A stretch of DNA of 64,000 nucleotides from Rhodobacterales bacterium (GTDB taxonomy: Bacteria; Pseudomonadota; Alphaproteobacteria; Rhodobacterales; Rhodobacteraceae): positions 115,033 to 179,032 of the forward strand of contig QKJR01000095.1 in NCBI GenBank assembly GCA_003249215.1. Direction: 5' to 3'. The notes beneath the pieces were generated by a model that was not told where the DNA came from, did not search any database, and was given only the letters and a program-made list of their open reading frames with translations. Every line of letters begins with the position of its first letter. Position 1 is the stretch's first letter. A program made the position numbers and the translations under genes. Shown here one piece after another: positions 16,963 to 25,449 of this stretch.

Positions 16963-18816
16963 TCAACCCTCGCGCGGCACGATCCGCAGGGCGCGCAGCG
17001 CGTTCAGGATCACCGCGACGTCGATCACCTCCTGCAGCACCGCGCCCTGCACCGGGCTCATATAGCCGAGCGCCGCCACGATCATGCCCAGCACCGAAAG
17101 CCCGATCCCCGCCACCACGCTTTGCAGCGCGATGCCGCGGGCGCGCCGGGCGATCTCGATCCCCGGCCCGAGCCGGTCGATCCGGTCGACGAGCAGCACC
17201 GCATCCGCCGCCTCCGCCGAGGCCGCCGCCCCGCGCGCGCCCATCGCCACGCCGACATCGGCCGCAGCGAGCGCGGGCGCGTCGTTCACCCCGTCGCCCA
17301 CCATCATCACCGGCGCCCGCGCGCGCTCGGCCTGCACGAGCGACACCTTGCGCTCGGGCGTCATCGCGGCATGGATCGCGTCGAGCCCGAGCCCGCCCGC
17401 CACCCGTTCGGCCACCGCCGCCCGGTCGCCCGTCGCGAGCAAAATCCGCGCGATCCCCTGCGCGCGCAAACCGCCGAGCATCCCGTCCGCCTCGGCGCGC
17501 AGCGGATCGGCCATGACGATCCGCCCCGCGGGCACGCCATCGACCGCCACCGCCACCAGAACCGCACCGTCGAGCCGCGCCGGATCGGTTTCTGTCCCCT
17601 CATAATCGCCGCCCGCCCGCGCGGCCACGAACCCTGCCCCGCCGACGAGGACGTCATGACCCTCAACCCGACCTGCAAGCCCCTCGCCCGGGAATTCGCG
17701 CACAGCCTGCGGTAGCGGAAGATCGAGCCCGCGCGCTTGGGCCGCCGCGACCAGCGCCTGCGCCACCGGATGTTTGGTGGCCTGATCGAGCCCCGCCGCA
17801 AGCCGCAAGAGCGCGGCGTCCGACAGCGCCCCGAAACTCTCGAGCGCGGTGATCTCTGGCCGCCCCTCAGTCAGCGTGCCGGTCTTGTCGAGGATCAGCG
17901 TGCGCACCCGCGCCATCGCCTCGAGCGGGCCGGCGCCCTTGATCAGCACCCCGAACTGCGCCGCGCGCGACAGCCCCGCCACGAGCGCCACCGGCACCGC
18001 GAGGATCAGCGGACAGGGCGTCGCCACGACCAGCACCGCCACCGCCCGGATCGGATCGCCGCTGAGCCCCCATGCCGCCCCCGCGATCGCCAGCGTCACG
18101 AGCAGAAACCCGAGTGACCAGCGATCGGCGAGCCGCGACATCGGCGCCTTCGAGCGCTGCGCCGCCTCGACGAGCCGCACGATCCCGGCATAGGTGCTCT
18201 CATCCGCGCCGCGCGTCGCGATCATCTCGAAGGCCTCGCCGGCGTTTGTCGCGCCGCTCAGCGCCTCGGCCCCCGCCGCGATCCGCACCGGCAGCGATTC
18301 GCCAGTCAGCGCCGAGGTGTCGAGAAAAGCGAGCTCGGAGGCGAGCGTGCCATCCGCGGGCACGACATCGCCCTGTCGGATCAGCAGCCGGTCGCCCGGC
18401 CCGATCGCGGCGAGCGGCACTTCCTCGAGCGTGCCCTCGCGCAGCCGCGTCGCCTGCCGCGGGACCCGGCCCAGAAGGTCGCTCATCTCGCGCCGCGCCC
18501 GGCCCTCGGCGAAGCGTTCGAGGAAGGTGCCACCCGAATACATCACCGCCACGACCGCCGCCGCGAGCGTCTCGCCGAAGGTCAGCGCCGCCGACATCGA
18601 GAGCGCGGCCACGATGTCGAGCCCGACCTCGCCGCGGCGCAGACTGCCAAGGATTTCAACGACCAGCGCGAGTAGGACGGGCAAGGTGCCGAGGCGCCAG
18701 ACGGTGACCGCGAGCGCCTCCGCGCCCGCGAACTGCGCCCCGAGCCCGAGGGCCAGCGCGCCCAGCGCCAGCACCAGAAGCCCGGTCCCGAGCCGATCGT
18801 AGCCTGCCTGCCCCAT
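16963..18816 (-). CDS. Heavy-metal-translocating P1B-type ATPase with a TPC motif
   Basis: Inner-membrane metal pump of 617 residues. Visible motifs are TGES (171-174), the transmembrane metal motif TPC in VVATPCPLILAVP (266-268), phosphorylation site DKTGTLTEG (Asp310), the KHP motif typical of P1B pumps (348-350) and GDGVNDAPALAAADVGVAMG. There is no N-terminal HMA domain, so the protein is short. TPC in place of CPC sets it apart from ordinary Cu and Zn exporters; in the classic scheme this is subgroup P1B-5, with unsettled substrates (Ni, Co or Fe proposed). The ATG at 18816 has GGAG upstream; the frame stays open to 18948. It is divergent from the MarR gene. Confidence 0.9.
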   Translation of the reverse strand: MGQAGYDRLGTGLLVLALGALALGLGAQFAGAEALAVTVWRLGTLPVLLALVVEILGSLRRGEVGLDIVAALSMSAALTFGETLAAAVVAVMYSGGTFLERFAEGRARREMSDLLGRVPRQATRLREGTLEEVPLAAIGPGDRLLIRQGDVVPADGTLASELAFLDTSALTGESLPVRIAAGAEALSGATNAGEAFEMIATRGADESTYAGIVRLVEAAQRSKAPMSRLADRWSLGFLLVTLAIAGAAWGLSGDPIRAVAVLVVATPCPLILAVPVALVAGLSRAAQFGVLIKGAGPLEAMARVRTLILDKTGTLTEGRPEITALESFGALSDAALLRLAAGLDQATKHPVAQALVAAAQARGLDLPLPQAVREFPGEGLAGRVEGHDVLVGGAGFVAARAGGDYEGTETDPARLDGAVLVAVAVDGVPAGRIVMADPLRAEADGMLGGLRAQGIARILLATGDRAAVAERVAGGLGLDAIHAAMTPERKVSLVQAERARAPVMMVGDGVNDAPALAAADVGVAMGARGAAASAEAADAVLLVDRIDRLGPGIEIARRARGIALQSVVAGIGLSVLGMIVAALGYMSPVQGAVLQEVIDVAVILNALRALRIVPREG

Positions 18817-18942
18817 GGTCGATGCACTCCTGCCCCGCCGTCCACCGCGGGCCGGCCCCGGGCGCCCCGTCCCGGTCTGGCCCGCATCTTCGCCGATCGG
18901 GGTCGGGGCGTCGAGCCCCGTCGCAGCGGGGTGGCAAATAGA

Positions 18943-18953
18943 TTGCAATGCAA
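18943..18953. promoter_or_regulatory. Candidate MarR operator
   Basis: TTGC-AAT-GCAA is a perfect 4-base inverted repeat with a 3-base spacer. It sits in the AT-rich divergent promoter between the P-type ATPase and the MarR gene. MarR proteins commonly autoregulate through short palindromes at their own promoter. Confidence 0.35.
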
Positions 18954-18977
18954 ATTATTTCAATATACATGCATCCG

Positions 18978-19430
18978 ATGCAAAACTCTCCCCGCTTCCA
19001 CTTCGGCTTCCATCTCGTCACCCTCGCCCGGCAATGGCGCCGCCTGCTCGACACCGAGCTCGCCGCCGCGGGGCTGAGCGATGCGAGCTGGGCGCCGCTT
19101 CTGCATCTGGCCGCGGGCGGCGACGACATCAGCCAGAGCGAGCTCGCCCTGCGCGTGGGCCTCGACGGATCGAGCCTCGTGCGGCTGATCGACCTGCTCG
19201 AAGAGCGCGGGATGATCGAGCGCCGGGTCGATCCGAACGACCGGCGCGCCCGGCGCATCGTGCTGACGCCCGCGGGGCGCACCGAGGTCGCCGCGATCCG
19301 CGCGCGCCTGCACGAGGTCGAATGCCGGATGCTCGCCGATCTCGATGACCCGGCGCTCACGCAAATGATCGACGGCTTCACCCGCGTCGAAACCCGCATC
19401 CGCGCGCTGGCCGCGCAACAGGAGAAATGA
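18978..19430 (+). CDS. MarR family transcriptional regulator
   Basis: A winged-helix DNA-binding protein of 150 residues from the chosen ATG. The core shows the MarR pattern: SQSELALRVGLDGSSLVRLI (recognition helix), then DLLEERGMIERRVDPNDRRARRIVLTPAG (wing). In-frame ATGs at 18948 and 18969 are possible, but 18948 lies inside the palindrome and none has a clear ribosome-binding site. It overlaps the FUSC transporter gene by ATGA and so probably represses that pump until an aromatic or phenolic ligand binds (inferred from family and context). Confidence 0.88.
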   Translation: MQNSPRFHFGFHLVTLARQWRRLLDTELAAAGLSDASWAPLLHLAAGGDDISQSELALRVGLDGSSLVRLIDLLEERGMIERRVDPNDRRARRIVLTPAGRTEVAAIRARLHEVECRMLADLDDPALTQMIDGFTRVETRIRALAAQQEK

Positions 19431-21286
19431 TGTCCCGCCTCGCCGCTCTGGGGTTCGATCCCGACAAGCTCGTCTTCGCGCTCCGCACCTCGATTGCCGC
19501 CTGCGTCGCACTCGCGCTGGCCTGGGCGCTCGGGCTCGAGCATCCGCAATGGGCGGGGATGTCGGTCTGGGCCGCCTCGCAGCCCCTGCGCGGGCAATTG
19601 CTCGAGAAAAGTTTCTTCCGCTTCGCCGGCACGGTCTCGGGCACCATTGCCGGGGTCACCCTCGTGCAGATGGGCCAGATCCATCCCGGATTGCTCGTGG
19701 CGGGGCTCGCGCTCTGGGTCGCGCTCTGCACCGGGATCGGTAATGTCCAGCGCGGCTTCGTCGCCTATGGCACGGTGCTCGCGGGCTATACTGCGGCGAT
19801 GGTCTCGCTGCTCGATGCGGCGCATCCCGATCATGTCTTCGCCATCGGCATCGACCGGCTGGCGACGGTGCTGACCGGGGTTGCGGTGGCGACCGTCGCG
19901 GGGCTCGTCTTCGCGTCACGGGTCGATGCCCGCCCGGCGCTGCGGGCCAATGTGCGCGCGCTTATCGCCGACACGCTTGAAACACTGACCCGCGGCCCCG
20001 CGCCGCAGGGCCGAACCGAGGCCGGGATACTGCTCAGCCGGATCGCCGCGGCCGAGGAGGGGCTCGACCCCCATGCCGCGGGCTCGCTGCGCTCGCGTCA
20101 CGATATCCGCACCACCCGCGCCGTGCTGATCGCGGCGATCGCGCTCCTGCTGCCGCGCAGTGGCGGGGGCGGCGGCGCCTTGACCGCCCCGCATCTGAGC
20201 GCGGCCGCCGCGTCCCTGCGCGCGGGCGACACCGCCGGCGCCGCAGGACACCTGCGCAGCGCCGAGACCACGGGCGACGCCACGCCCGAGGATGCGAATG
20301 CGCTGCGCGATCTGCGTCAGGCGCTCGAGCTGTGGGACCGCGGCACCGCCGCCCCGGGACCCTCGTCCGTCCCGACGCCCGCCTATCTGCCGGTCGTTCT
20401 GCACCGCGACTGGATCGGCGCGCGCGAGGCGATGCTGCGGGCGGGCGGCGCGATCGCACTCGTCGGCGCGATCTGGCAGATCACCGGCTGGAGCTCGGGG
20501 AATTTCATGCTGCTGGGCCTCTCGGTGATGATCTCGATCTTCTCGGTCTTCGACAGCCCGATCCAGATGATGCGCTGGGTCTTCTTCGGTCAGATCGCGG
20601 GCGTGACCGGGGTTCTGATCTGCCGCTGGCTGGTCTGGCCCTTCACCACGGGTGAACTCGGCCTCGTGCTCAGCATGATGCCCTTCATCCTGCTGGGCAG
20701 CCTGCTCACCAGTCACCGCCGCACCGGCGCGATCAGCTTCGATTACAACATGGTCTTTCTGCTGCTGATGCAACCGCACTGGCCGCTTTCGGGCAGCGTC
20801 CCGCATTCGCTGATGACCGCCGCCGGGGTGCTGGCGGCACCGCTCGTCGCCTGGGCGATGTATGCGCTGATCTTCCCGGCCAATCTGCGGCGCCGGATCG
20901 ACACGCTCTTGCGGATGATCCGCCGCGATCTGGCCGATCTCGCGCGCGATCCCGGGGCGCTCGCGCATCGCGCGGTCTGGCGCGCACGGCTCTATCACCG
21001 CACCTCGCGGCTGATCCGGCTGAGCGAGCGCAACGGCCGCGCCCATGATCAGGCGATCGCGCAGGCGCTCGCGGCCCTCACCACCGGGCAGACGATCATG
21101 CGCCTTCACGAAAGCCTCGCGGCGCCCGGCCTCGGGCCGAGCGACCGGCGCGCCTGTCGCCTCGCGCTGCGCCGCGCCGAACGGCTCGAGAGCGACCCGC
21201 TGGCCGCCGATGCGGCGCTCGGCAAGGCCGCGGCCCGGATCGCGGCCCGTGCTGCGGCGCCCGCGGGCACGCCCCTGACCGCCTGA
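19427..21286 (+). CDS. FUSC family (fusaric-acid-resistance type) efflux protein
   Basis: A 619-residue inner-membrane protein with two membrane blocks (about residues 20-150 and 340-470), each followed by a cytoplasmic domain. This is the AaeB/FUSC layout used to export aromatic carboxylic acids. Typical features are HPQWAGMSVWAASQP near the N-terminus and a second hydrophobic block starting GGAIALVGAIWQITGW. The gene overlaps marR. No membrane-fusion (AaeA-like) gene is beside it, so it either works alone or recruits a distant partner. Confidence 0.85.
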   Translation: MMSRLAALGFDPDKLVFALRTSIAACVALALAWALGLEHPQWAGMSVWAASQPLRGQLLEKSFFRFAGTVSGTIAGVTLVQMGQIHPGLLVAGLALWVALCTGIGNVQRGFVAYGTVLAGYTAAMVSLLDAAHPDHVFAIGIDRLATVLTGVAVATVAGLVFASRVDARPALRANVRALIADTLETLTRGPAPQGRTEAGILLSRIAAAEEGLDPHAAGSLRSRHDIRTTRAVLIAAIALLLPRSGGGGGALTAPHLSAAAASLRAGDTAGAAGHLRSAETTGDATPEDANALRDLRQALELWDRGTAAPGPSSVPTPAYLPVVLHRDWIGAREAMLRAGGAIALVGAIWQITGWSSGNFMLLGLSVMISIFSVFDSPIQMMRWVFFGQIAGVTGVLICRWLVWPFTTGELGLVLSMMPFILLGSLLTSHRRTGAISFDYNMVFLLLMQPHWPLSGSVPHSLMTAAGVLAAPLVAWAMYALIFPANLRRRIDTLLRMIRRDLADLARDPGALAHRAVWRARLYHRTSRLIRLSERNGRAHDQAIAQALAALTTGQTIMRLHESLAAPGLGPSDRRACRLALRRAERLESDPLAADAALGKAAARIAARAAAPAGTPLTA

Positions 21287-21326
21287 TCGCCTGACCTCGC
21301 GGCAGCGCCTGCGGCACTCGGCCCGT

Positions 21327-21340
21327 TTGACACGGATCAA
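21327..21340 (+). promoter_or_regulatory. FNR/CRP-family binding site upstream of the NosL cluster
   Basis: TTGAC-ACGG-ATCAA matches the FnrL/FNR pattern TTGAY-N4-ATCAA in 10 of 10 informative positions if the C variant common in Rhodobacter is allowed. It lies about 110 bases before the first gene of the cluster and 40 after the FUSC stop. It predicts activation at low oxygen, or by a related NO sensor such as NnrR/DNR. Confidence 0.65.
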
Positions 21341-21452
21341 GATGCCGGGGCAGGTTCGCTGCTACGAGGGAGACGTGACGACGCGACGCATCCATCAGAC
21401 GGGCCCCGCCTGCCCGCATTCACACCGGCCCCGGTCCGAGTCCGGGAACCGG

Positions 21453-21863
21453 ATGAGCGGGCTTGCCGCGCTGCTGCGCAGGGCAATCTCGACCCATGGG
21501 TTCGCGATTGCCGCGATGCTGTTGCAGGTGCTCTTCACCGCCGACCATCTCGGCGCCACGCTCGCCCCCGGCGCGCGGATCGGCCTTTTGCAGATCTGCA
21601 CCGGCGAGGGCGTGGTCTGGATGACCCCCGAGGGGCGCCCTGTCCCGGCGCCCGGAGGCACCCCGGCGGAAGGCACGTCACACAGCAGTTGCCCCGTCTG
21701 CGCCTCGTCGAGCGTGTGCAGTTTCGACACGCCCGAAGCGGCGGTGCTGCCCCAGTTCGTGGCCGATCTCGGCGCGCCCTCCGAACCGTCCCTTTCGGAG
21801 CCTGCGCGCCCGGTCGCCCGCCGCGGGACGGCCCACGCGATCCGCGCCCCTCCCGCCGCCTGA
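21453..21863 (+). CDS. DUF2946-like exported protein with a CxxC motif
   Basis: A protein of 136 residues. After a hydrophobic segment (GFAIAAMLLQVLFTA) come LLQICTGEGVVWM and HSSCPVCASSSVCSF, the cysteine pattern of the DUF2946 family, whose genes often sit near copper or heavy-metal loci. The ATG at 21453 gives a normal N-terminal helix, with GGGAACCGG upstream. It is the first gene behind the FNR-type box; NosL genes follow. Its function is unknown, and metal binding by the cysteines is inferred. Confidence 0.65.
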   Translation: MSGLAALLRRAISTHGFAIAAMLLQVLFTADHLGATLAPGARIGLLQICTGEGVVWMTPEGRPVPAPGGTPAEGTSHSSCPVCASSSVCSFDTPEAAVLPQFVADLGAPSEPSLSEPARPVARRGTAHAIRAPPAA

Positions 21864-22035
21864 GCGCGCCCCTTCGCGCCTGATCTGCCGAAGCGACCCG
21901 CCCGGACGCCTCGCCACGCCGAGGCCCGCCGCGGCGCGTGACGCGCCCGATCCGGCTCGCGGGCCGGAGCTTGACCCAAACCCAATTCCGCCCGGACCCG
22001 CCCTGAACGCGGCCGGAGCATAGTGGAGGAACCCC

Positions 22036-22653
22036 ATGAAACGTCGTGATTTTCTGATCACCACCTCGACCGGCCTCGCGCTCGCAGCCGCGACCGGCGC
22101 GCGCGCCGAAATGGCGATGAGCCCGAACGAGAAGCCCGTCAGCCCGATGCAATGGACCGACGAGAACGGCCTGACACGCTTTCTCAAGGTCGACACCGCC
22201 CCGCTCGAGAACGAATACGAGAAATATCCCCGCTGCCCCTATTGCGGGATGATGCGCAAGATGTATGCCTTCAGCCGCCACCTGATCGTCTATGCCAATG
22301 ACACGGTGGATGCGACCTGCTCGATCCATTGCGCGGCGATCAGCCTCGCGCTCAACATGGATCAGGGGCCGGTGACGATCTATGCCGGTGACGCGGGCGC
22401 CGAGGGCGAGACGAAGCCGCTCGTCGATACGGCGGGCATGAGCTACGTGATCGACCCCGACAAACCCGGCACGATGACGGCGGTGTCGAAATTCGCCTAT
22501 GCCGATGCCGGGAAGGCCAAGGCCGCCGCGGGGCCGAACGCGCAGATCGTCGGCTTCGACGCGGCGCTGACGCTGGCCTATGTCGACATGGCCAAGGATA
22601 CGCTCGCCATCCGCAAGCGCCGCGCCGAGAAACGCGCCGCGATGAAGCAATAG
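22036..22653 (+). CDS. NosL-family protein with Tat-type signal (first copy)
   Basis: A periplasmic protein of 205 residues. MKRRDFLITTSTGLALAAAT is a twin-arginine type signal, unlike the lipobox of classical NosL. The mature part carries RCPYCGMMRKM (67-76), the CxxCGM hallmark of NosL, and CSIHCAAISLALN. NosL binds one Cu(I) and delivers copper to nitrous oxide reductase. No nos genes are present here, so another metal client is likely. The start has GGAGGAA upstream. The 170 bases before it hold no other gene. Confidence 0.85.
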   Translation: MKRRDFLITTSTGLALAAATGARAEMAMSPNEKPVSPMQWTDENGLTRFLKVDTAPLENEYEKYPRCPYCGMMRKMYAFSRHLIVYANDTVDATCSIHCAAISLALNMDQGPVTIYAGDAGAEGETKPLVDTAGMSYVIDPDKPGTMTAVSKFAYADAGKAKAAAGPNAQIVGFDAALTLAYVDMAKDTLAIRKRRAEKRAAMKQ

Positions 22654-22724
22654 GGCGCAGGGCCCGGCGCGCGCGTCCCTTGCGCCGGGCCCTCCCCCGT
22701 TTCAGTGCCCCGAAAGGAACCGCC

Positions 22725-23273
22725 ATGTGCCCCCATTCCCGCCCCCCCCCTGCGGCCCCGACCCGGCGCCGATTGCTCGGCACGCTGGCCGGCGCGGCCG
22801 CGATCCTGCCGCTTGCCGGTCTCGGCCCCGCACGGGCCGAGGCCCCGCGCGTCGATCTGCCCGCGCCCGGGCCGCGCGACATCTGCCCGGTCTGCGGCAT
22901 GTTCGTCGCGAAATATCCCGAATGGATCGCGACCGTCCTCTATGCGGACGGCCATGCCGATCACTTCGATGGCGCCAAGGATTTCTTCAAATATCTTGGC
23001 AACATGGAGAAATACGCCCTTGGCCGCACCGCCGATCAGATCACCGGCATGGGCGTGACGGATTACTACAGCATCGAGCGGATCGACGCGCGAGGGGCGC
23101 TCTATTCGGTGGGCTCGGATGTGCTCGGGCCGATGGGCCACGAGCTGATCCCGCTCGCGACCGAGGCTGACGCCGCAGAATATACCGCCGATCACAAGGG
23201 CAAGCGGCTCCTGACCTTCGCCGAGGTCACGCCCGATCTTCTGGCAGCCCTCGACGCCGGACGCATCGAATGA
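22725..23273 (+). CDS. NosL-family protein with Tat-type signal (second copy)
   Basis: A 182-residue paralogue of the preceding gene. A twin-arginine-like signal (TRRRLLGTLAGAAAILPLAG, cleavage after ARA) precedes ICPVCGMFVAKYP with CxxCGM at 54-59. The conserved NosL segment continues as ADGHADHFDGAKDFFKYL. GAAAGGAACCGCC precedes the ATG. Two diverged NosL proteins in tandem suggest a relay or two different clients. It overlaps the next gene by ATGA. Confidence 0.87.
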   Translation: MCPHSRPPPAAPTRRRLLGTLAGAAAILPLAGLGPARAEAPRVDLPAPGPRDICPVCGMFVAKYPEWIATVLYADGHADHFDGAKDFFKYLGNMEKYALGRTADQITGMGVTDYYSIERIDARGALYSVGSDVLGPMGHELIPLATEADAAEYTADHKGKRLLTFAEVTPDLLAALDAGRIE

Positions 23274-23608
23274 GCCGCGCGCGCCGCCCCTCGGCCCCGG
23301 TCTTCGCGGGCTTCGCCCTGCTCGGTGCGCTCGCGCTGGCCGAGCTTGGCCATGCCGCCCTCGTGGCCCCCGGGGAGGGCGCGCGTCTGGCCGAGGAGGC
23401 GGCGCTGACCCGCGCCCTTGGCCTCAGCGATCCCGCGCTCTTCACCGAGGCGCGCTATACCCGCCACCCGTCGCTCGCCGATCTCAACACCCCGTTTCAG
23501 GACCATCCGATGGCCTTCGACCATTTCCCCTCGGGCACGATCCTGCCCGTGCCGCGCCTGCCCGGCCAAGGCGCGCTCGGCTTTTCCCCCGAGGAGGTGA
23601 GCCAATGA
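23270..23608 (+). CDS. Small membrane-anchored protein in the NosL/ABC cluster
   Basis: A protein of 112 residues with one N-terminal helix (VFAGFALLGALALAELGHAA) and a periplasmic tail containing TRHPSLADLNTPFQDHPMAFDHFPSGTI when read in pieces. The tail is rich in His, Pro and Asp, which could bind metal. It overlaps both neighbours by ATGA and so belongs to the operon. I do not recognise a family. Confidence 0.7.
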   Translation: MSRARRPSAPVFAGFALLGALALAELGHAALVAPGEGARLAEEAALTRALGLSDPALFTEARYTRHPSLADLNTPFQDHPMAFDHFPSGTILPVPRLPGQGALGFSPEEVSQ

Positions 23609-24747
23609 GCACCTGGCTCAACCGCCAGCGCGCGCTCGCCGATTTCACGCTGGCCGCGATGGGACGGCGGCGGATCAAGAATGCAGCGCTCGTCATGGTC
23701 TATGCGCTCGTCGTCTTCCTGCTCGCCTCGGCGATGTTCTTCGCCGCGAGCCTGCGCCACGAGATGCATCAGGTGCTGGCCGAGGCGCCCGAACTGACGG
23801 TGCAACGCCTGATCATGGGGCGGCAGGATCTGATCGACGCGGCCGCCGCCGAACGGATCGGCGCGATCCGCGGCGTGAGCCAAGCGCGCCCGCGGCTCTG
23901 GGGCTATTATTACGACCGGATCAGCGGCGCGAATTATACGGTGATGGTGCCGGACGACCCCGATCTGATGCCGCCGCCCGGCGAGGTGATGATCGGCGAG
24001 GGCATCCCGCGCGCCCGCGGATTTACATGGGACGGCGCGCCGCTCTTCCTCAGCCGGCATCTGGGCGATCTGCAACGCTTCAACGTCGCCCGCACCTTCG
24101 GCACCGATTCCGCGCTCATGAGCGCCGATCTGATCCTGATGACGGAGGCCGATTTCCGCGCCTTCTTCGGCATCCCCGAGGGGCTCTTTACCGATGTCGT
24201 GGCGCGCGTGCGCAACCCCAATGAGCTCGGCAAGATCGTCGAGAAGGCCGCCATCGCCAACCCCGATCTGCGCTTCGTCACCCGCGACGACATCGAGCGC
24301 ACCTATCAGAAGCTCTTCGACTGGCGCGAGGGGCTGATGGCGGCGCTGGCGGGCGCTGCCGTGCTCGCCTTCGTGATCTTCGCCGCCGAAAAGGCCTCGG
24401 GCCTTTCAGCCGAGGAGAGCCGCGAGATCGGCATTCTCAAGGCGATCGGCTGGGACACGCGCGACGTGATCGCGATGAAGCTCTGGGAGGGGGGGCTCGT
24501 GTCCTTCGGCGCCTTCCTCATCGGCACCATCGCCGCCTATGCGCATGTGTTCGTCTTCAAGGGTGCGCTTTTTGCCCCGGTGCTGCGCGGCTGGGCGGTG
24601 ATCTACCCCGATTTCACCCTGACGCCGCAGATCGACGGGTTGCAGATCCTGACGCTCGGCCTTCTGACCACGCTGCCCTATGTCGCCGCGACCGTGGTGC
24701 CGATCTGGCGCCGCGCCTCGGCCGATCCCGATGCCGTGATGCGCTAG
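23605..24747 (+). CDS. FtsX-like ABC permease
   Basis: A 380-residue inner-membrane protein with one N-terminal helix, a ~200-residue periplasmic domain, then three C-terminal helices: the MacB/LolC FtsX topology. The cytoplasmic coupling region has AEESREIGILKAIGWDTRDV, the classic FtsX segment. With the ATPase just downstream it should form a mechanotransmission-type ABC complex that moves or remodels periplasmic substrates rather than importing solutes. Here the partners are NosL proteins. Confidence 0.87.
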   Translation: MSTWLNRQRALADFTLAAMGRRRIKNAALVMVYALVVFLLASAMFFAASLRHEMHQVLAEAPELTVQRLIMGRQDLIDAAAAERIGAIRGVSQARPRLWGYYYDRISGANYTVMVPDDPDLMPPPGEVMIGEGIPRARGFTWDGAPLFLSRHLGDLQRFNVARTFGTDSALMSADLILMTEADFRAFFGIPEGLFTDVVARVRNPNELGKIVEKAAIANPDLRFVTRDDIERTYQKLFDWREGLMAALAGAAVLAFVIFAAEKASGLSAEESREIGILKAIGWDTRDVIAMKLWEGGLVSFGAFLIGTIAAYAHVFVFKGALFAPVLRGWAVIYPDFTLTPQIDGLQILTLGLLTTLPYVAATVVPIWRRASADPDAVMR

Positions 24748-24756
24748 GAGGCCCCG

Positions 24757-25449
24757 ATGATCACGCTCAGCGCCGTCACCAAACTCTATAACGAAGGCCG
24801 CCCGAACGAGGTGCAGGCGCTGCGCGGCATCGACCTGACGCTCGCGCCCGGCGCGCTCAGCGTGCTCAAGGGGCCAAGCGGCTCGGGCAAGAGCACGCTT
24901 CTGTCGATCGTCGCCTGCATGGCCCGCCCGACGAGCGGCCGCGTGACGCTGAACGGCGAGACCGTCTCGGGCCTGCCCGAGCGCTTTCAGACCGAATTGC
25001 GCCGCACCACCTTCGGCTTCATCTTTCAGCGCTTCAACCTGATCCGGGGCCTGAGCGTGCTGGAAAACGTGATCCTGCCCGCCGCCCCCACCGGCGAGCC
25101 GCGCGCGCGTGTGATCGAGCGCGCGATGGAGCGGCTCGCGGCGCTCGACCTCACGCCCCGCGCGCTGACCCCGGTCGAGCATCTCTCGGGCGGCGAGGCG
25201 CAGCGCGCGGCGATCGCCCGCGCGCTGATCAACGATCCGCCGATCCTGATCGCGGACGAGCCCACCGCCAATCTCGACACCGCGCTGACCGAGCGCTTTC
25301 TCGACATCCTGCGCGCCGAACGCGCCGCGGGGCGCACGCTGATCGTGACCAGCCATGATCCGCGGATCTGGGGCGCCGAGGGGGTGGATGCGGTGATCGA
25401 GCTGCGCGACGGGCGCATCACGCATGAAATCACGGGGGGCGTCGCATGA
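24757..25449 (+). CDS. ABC ATPase of the LolD/MacB type
   Basis: The 230 residues show Walker A GPSGSGKST, Q-loop FIFQRFNLIRGLSVLENV, signature LSGGEAQRAAIARAL and Walker B LIADEPTANLD, all typical of ATPases serving FtsX-like permeases. The start is 9 bases after the permease stop with AGGAGGCCCCG. The stop overlaps the next gene by ATGA. It energises the neighbouring permease. Confidence 0.92.
   Translation: MITLSAVTKLYNEGRPNEVQALRGIDLTLAPGALSVLKGPSGSGKSTLLSIVACMARPTSGRVTLNGETVSGLPERFQTELRRTTFGFIFQRFNLIRGLSVLENVILPAAPTGEPRARVIERAMERLAALDLTPRALTPVEHLSGGEAQRAAIARALINDPPILIADEPTANLDTALTERFLDILRAERAAGRTLIVTSHDPRIWGAEGVDAVIELRDGRITHEITGGVA

Noticed and set aside
24757..25449. The NosL-cluster ATPase as NosF of a nitrous oxide reductase operon
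   Set aside because: Its motifs are of the LolD/MacB type paired with an FtsX permease, and nosZ, nosR, nosD and nosY are absent.
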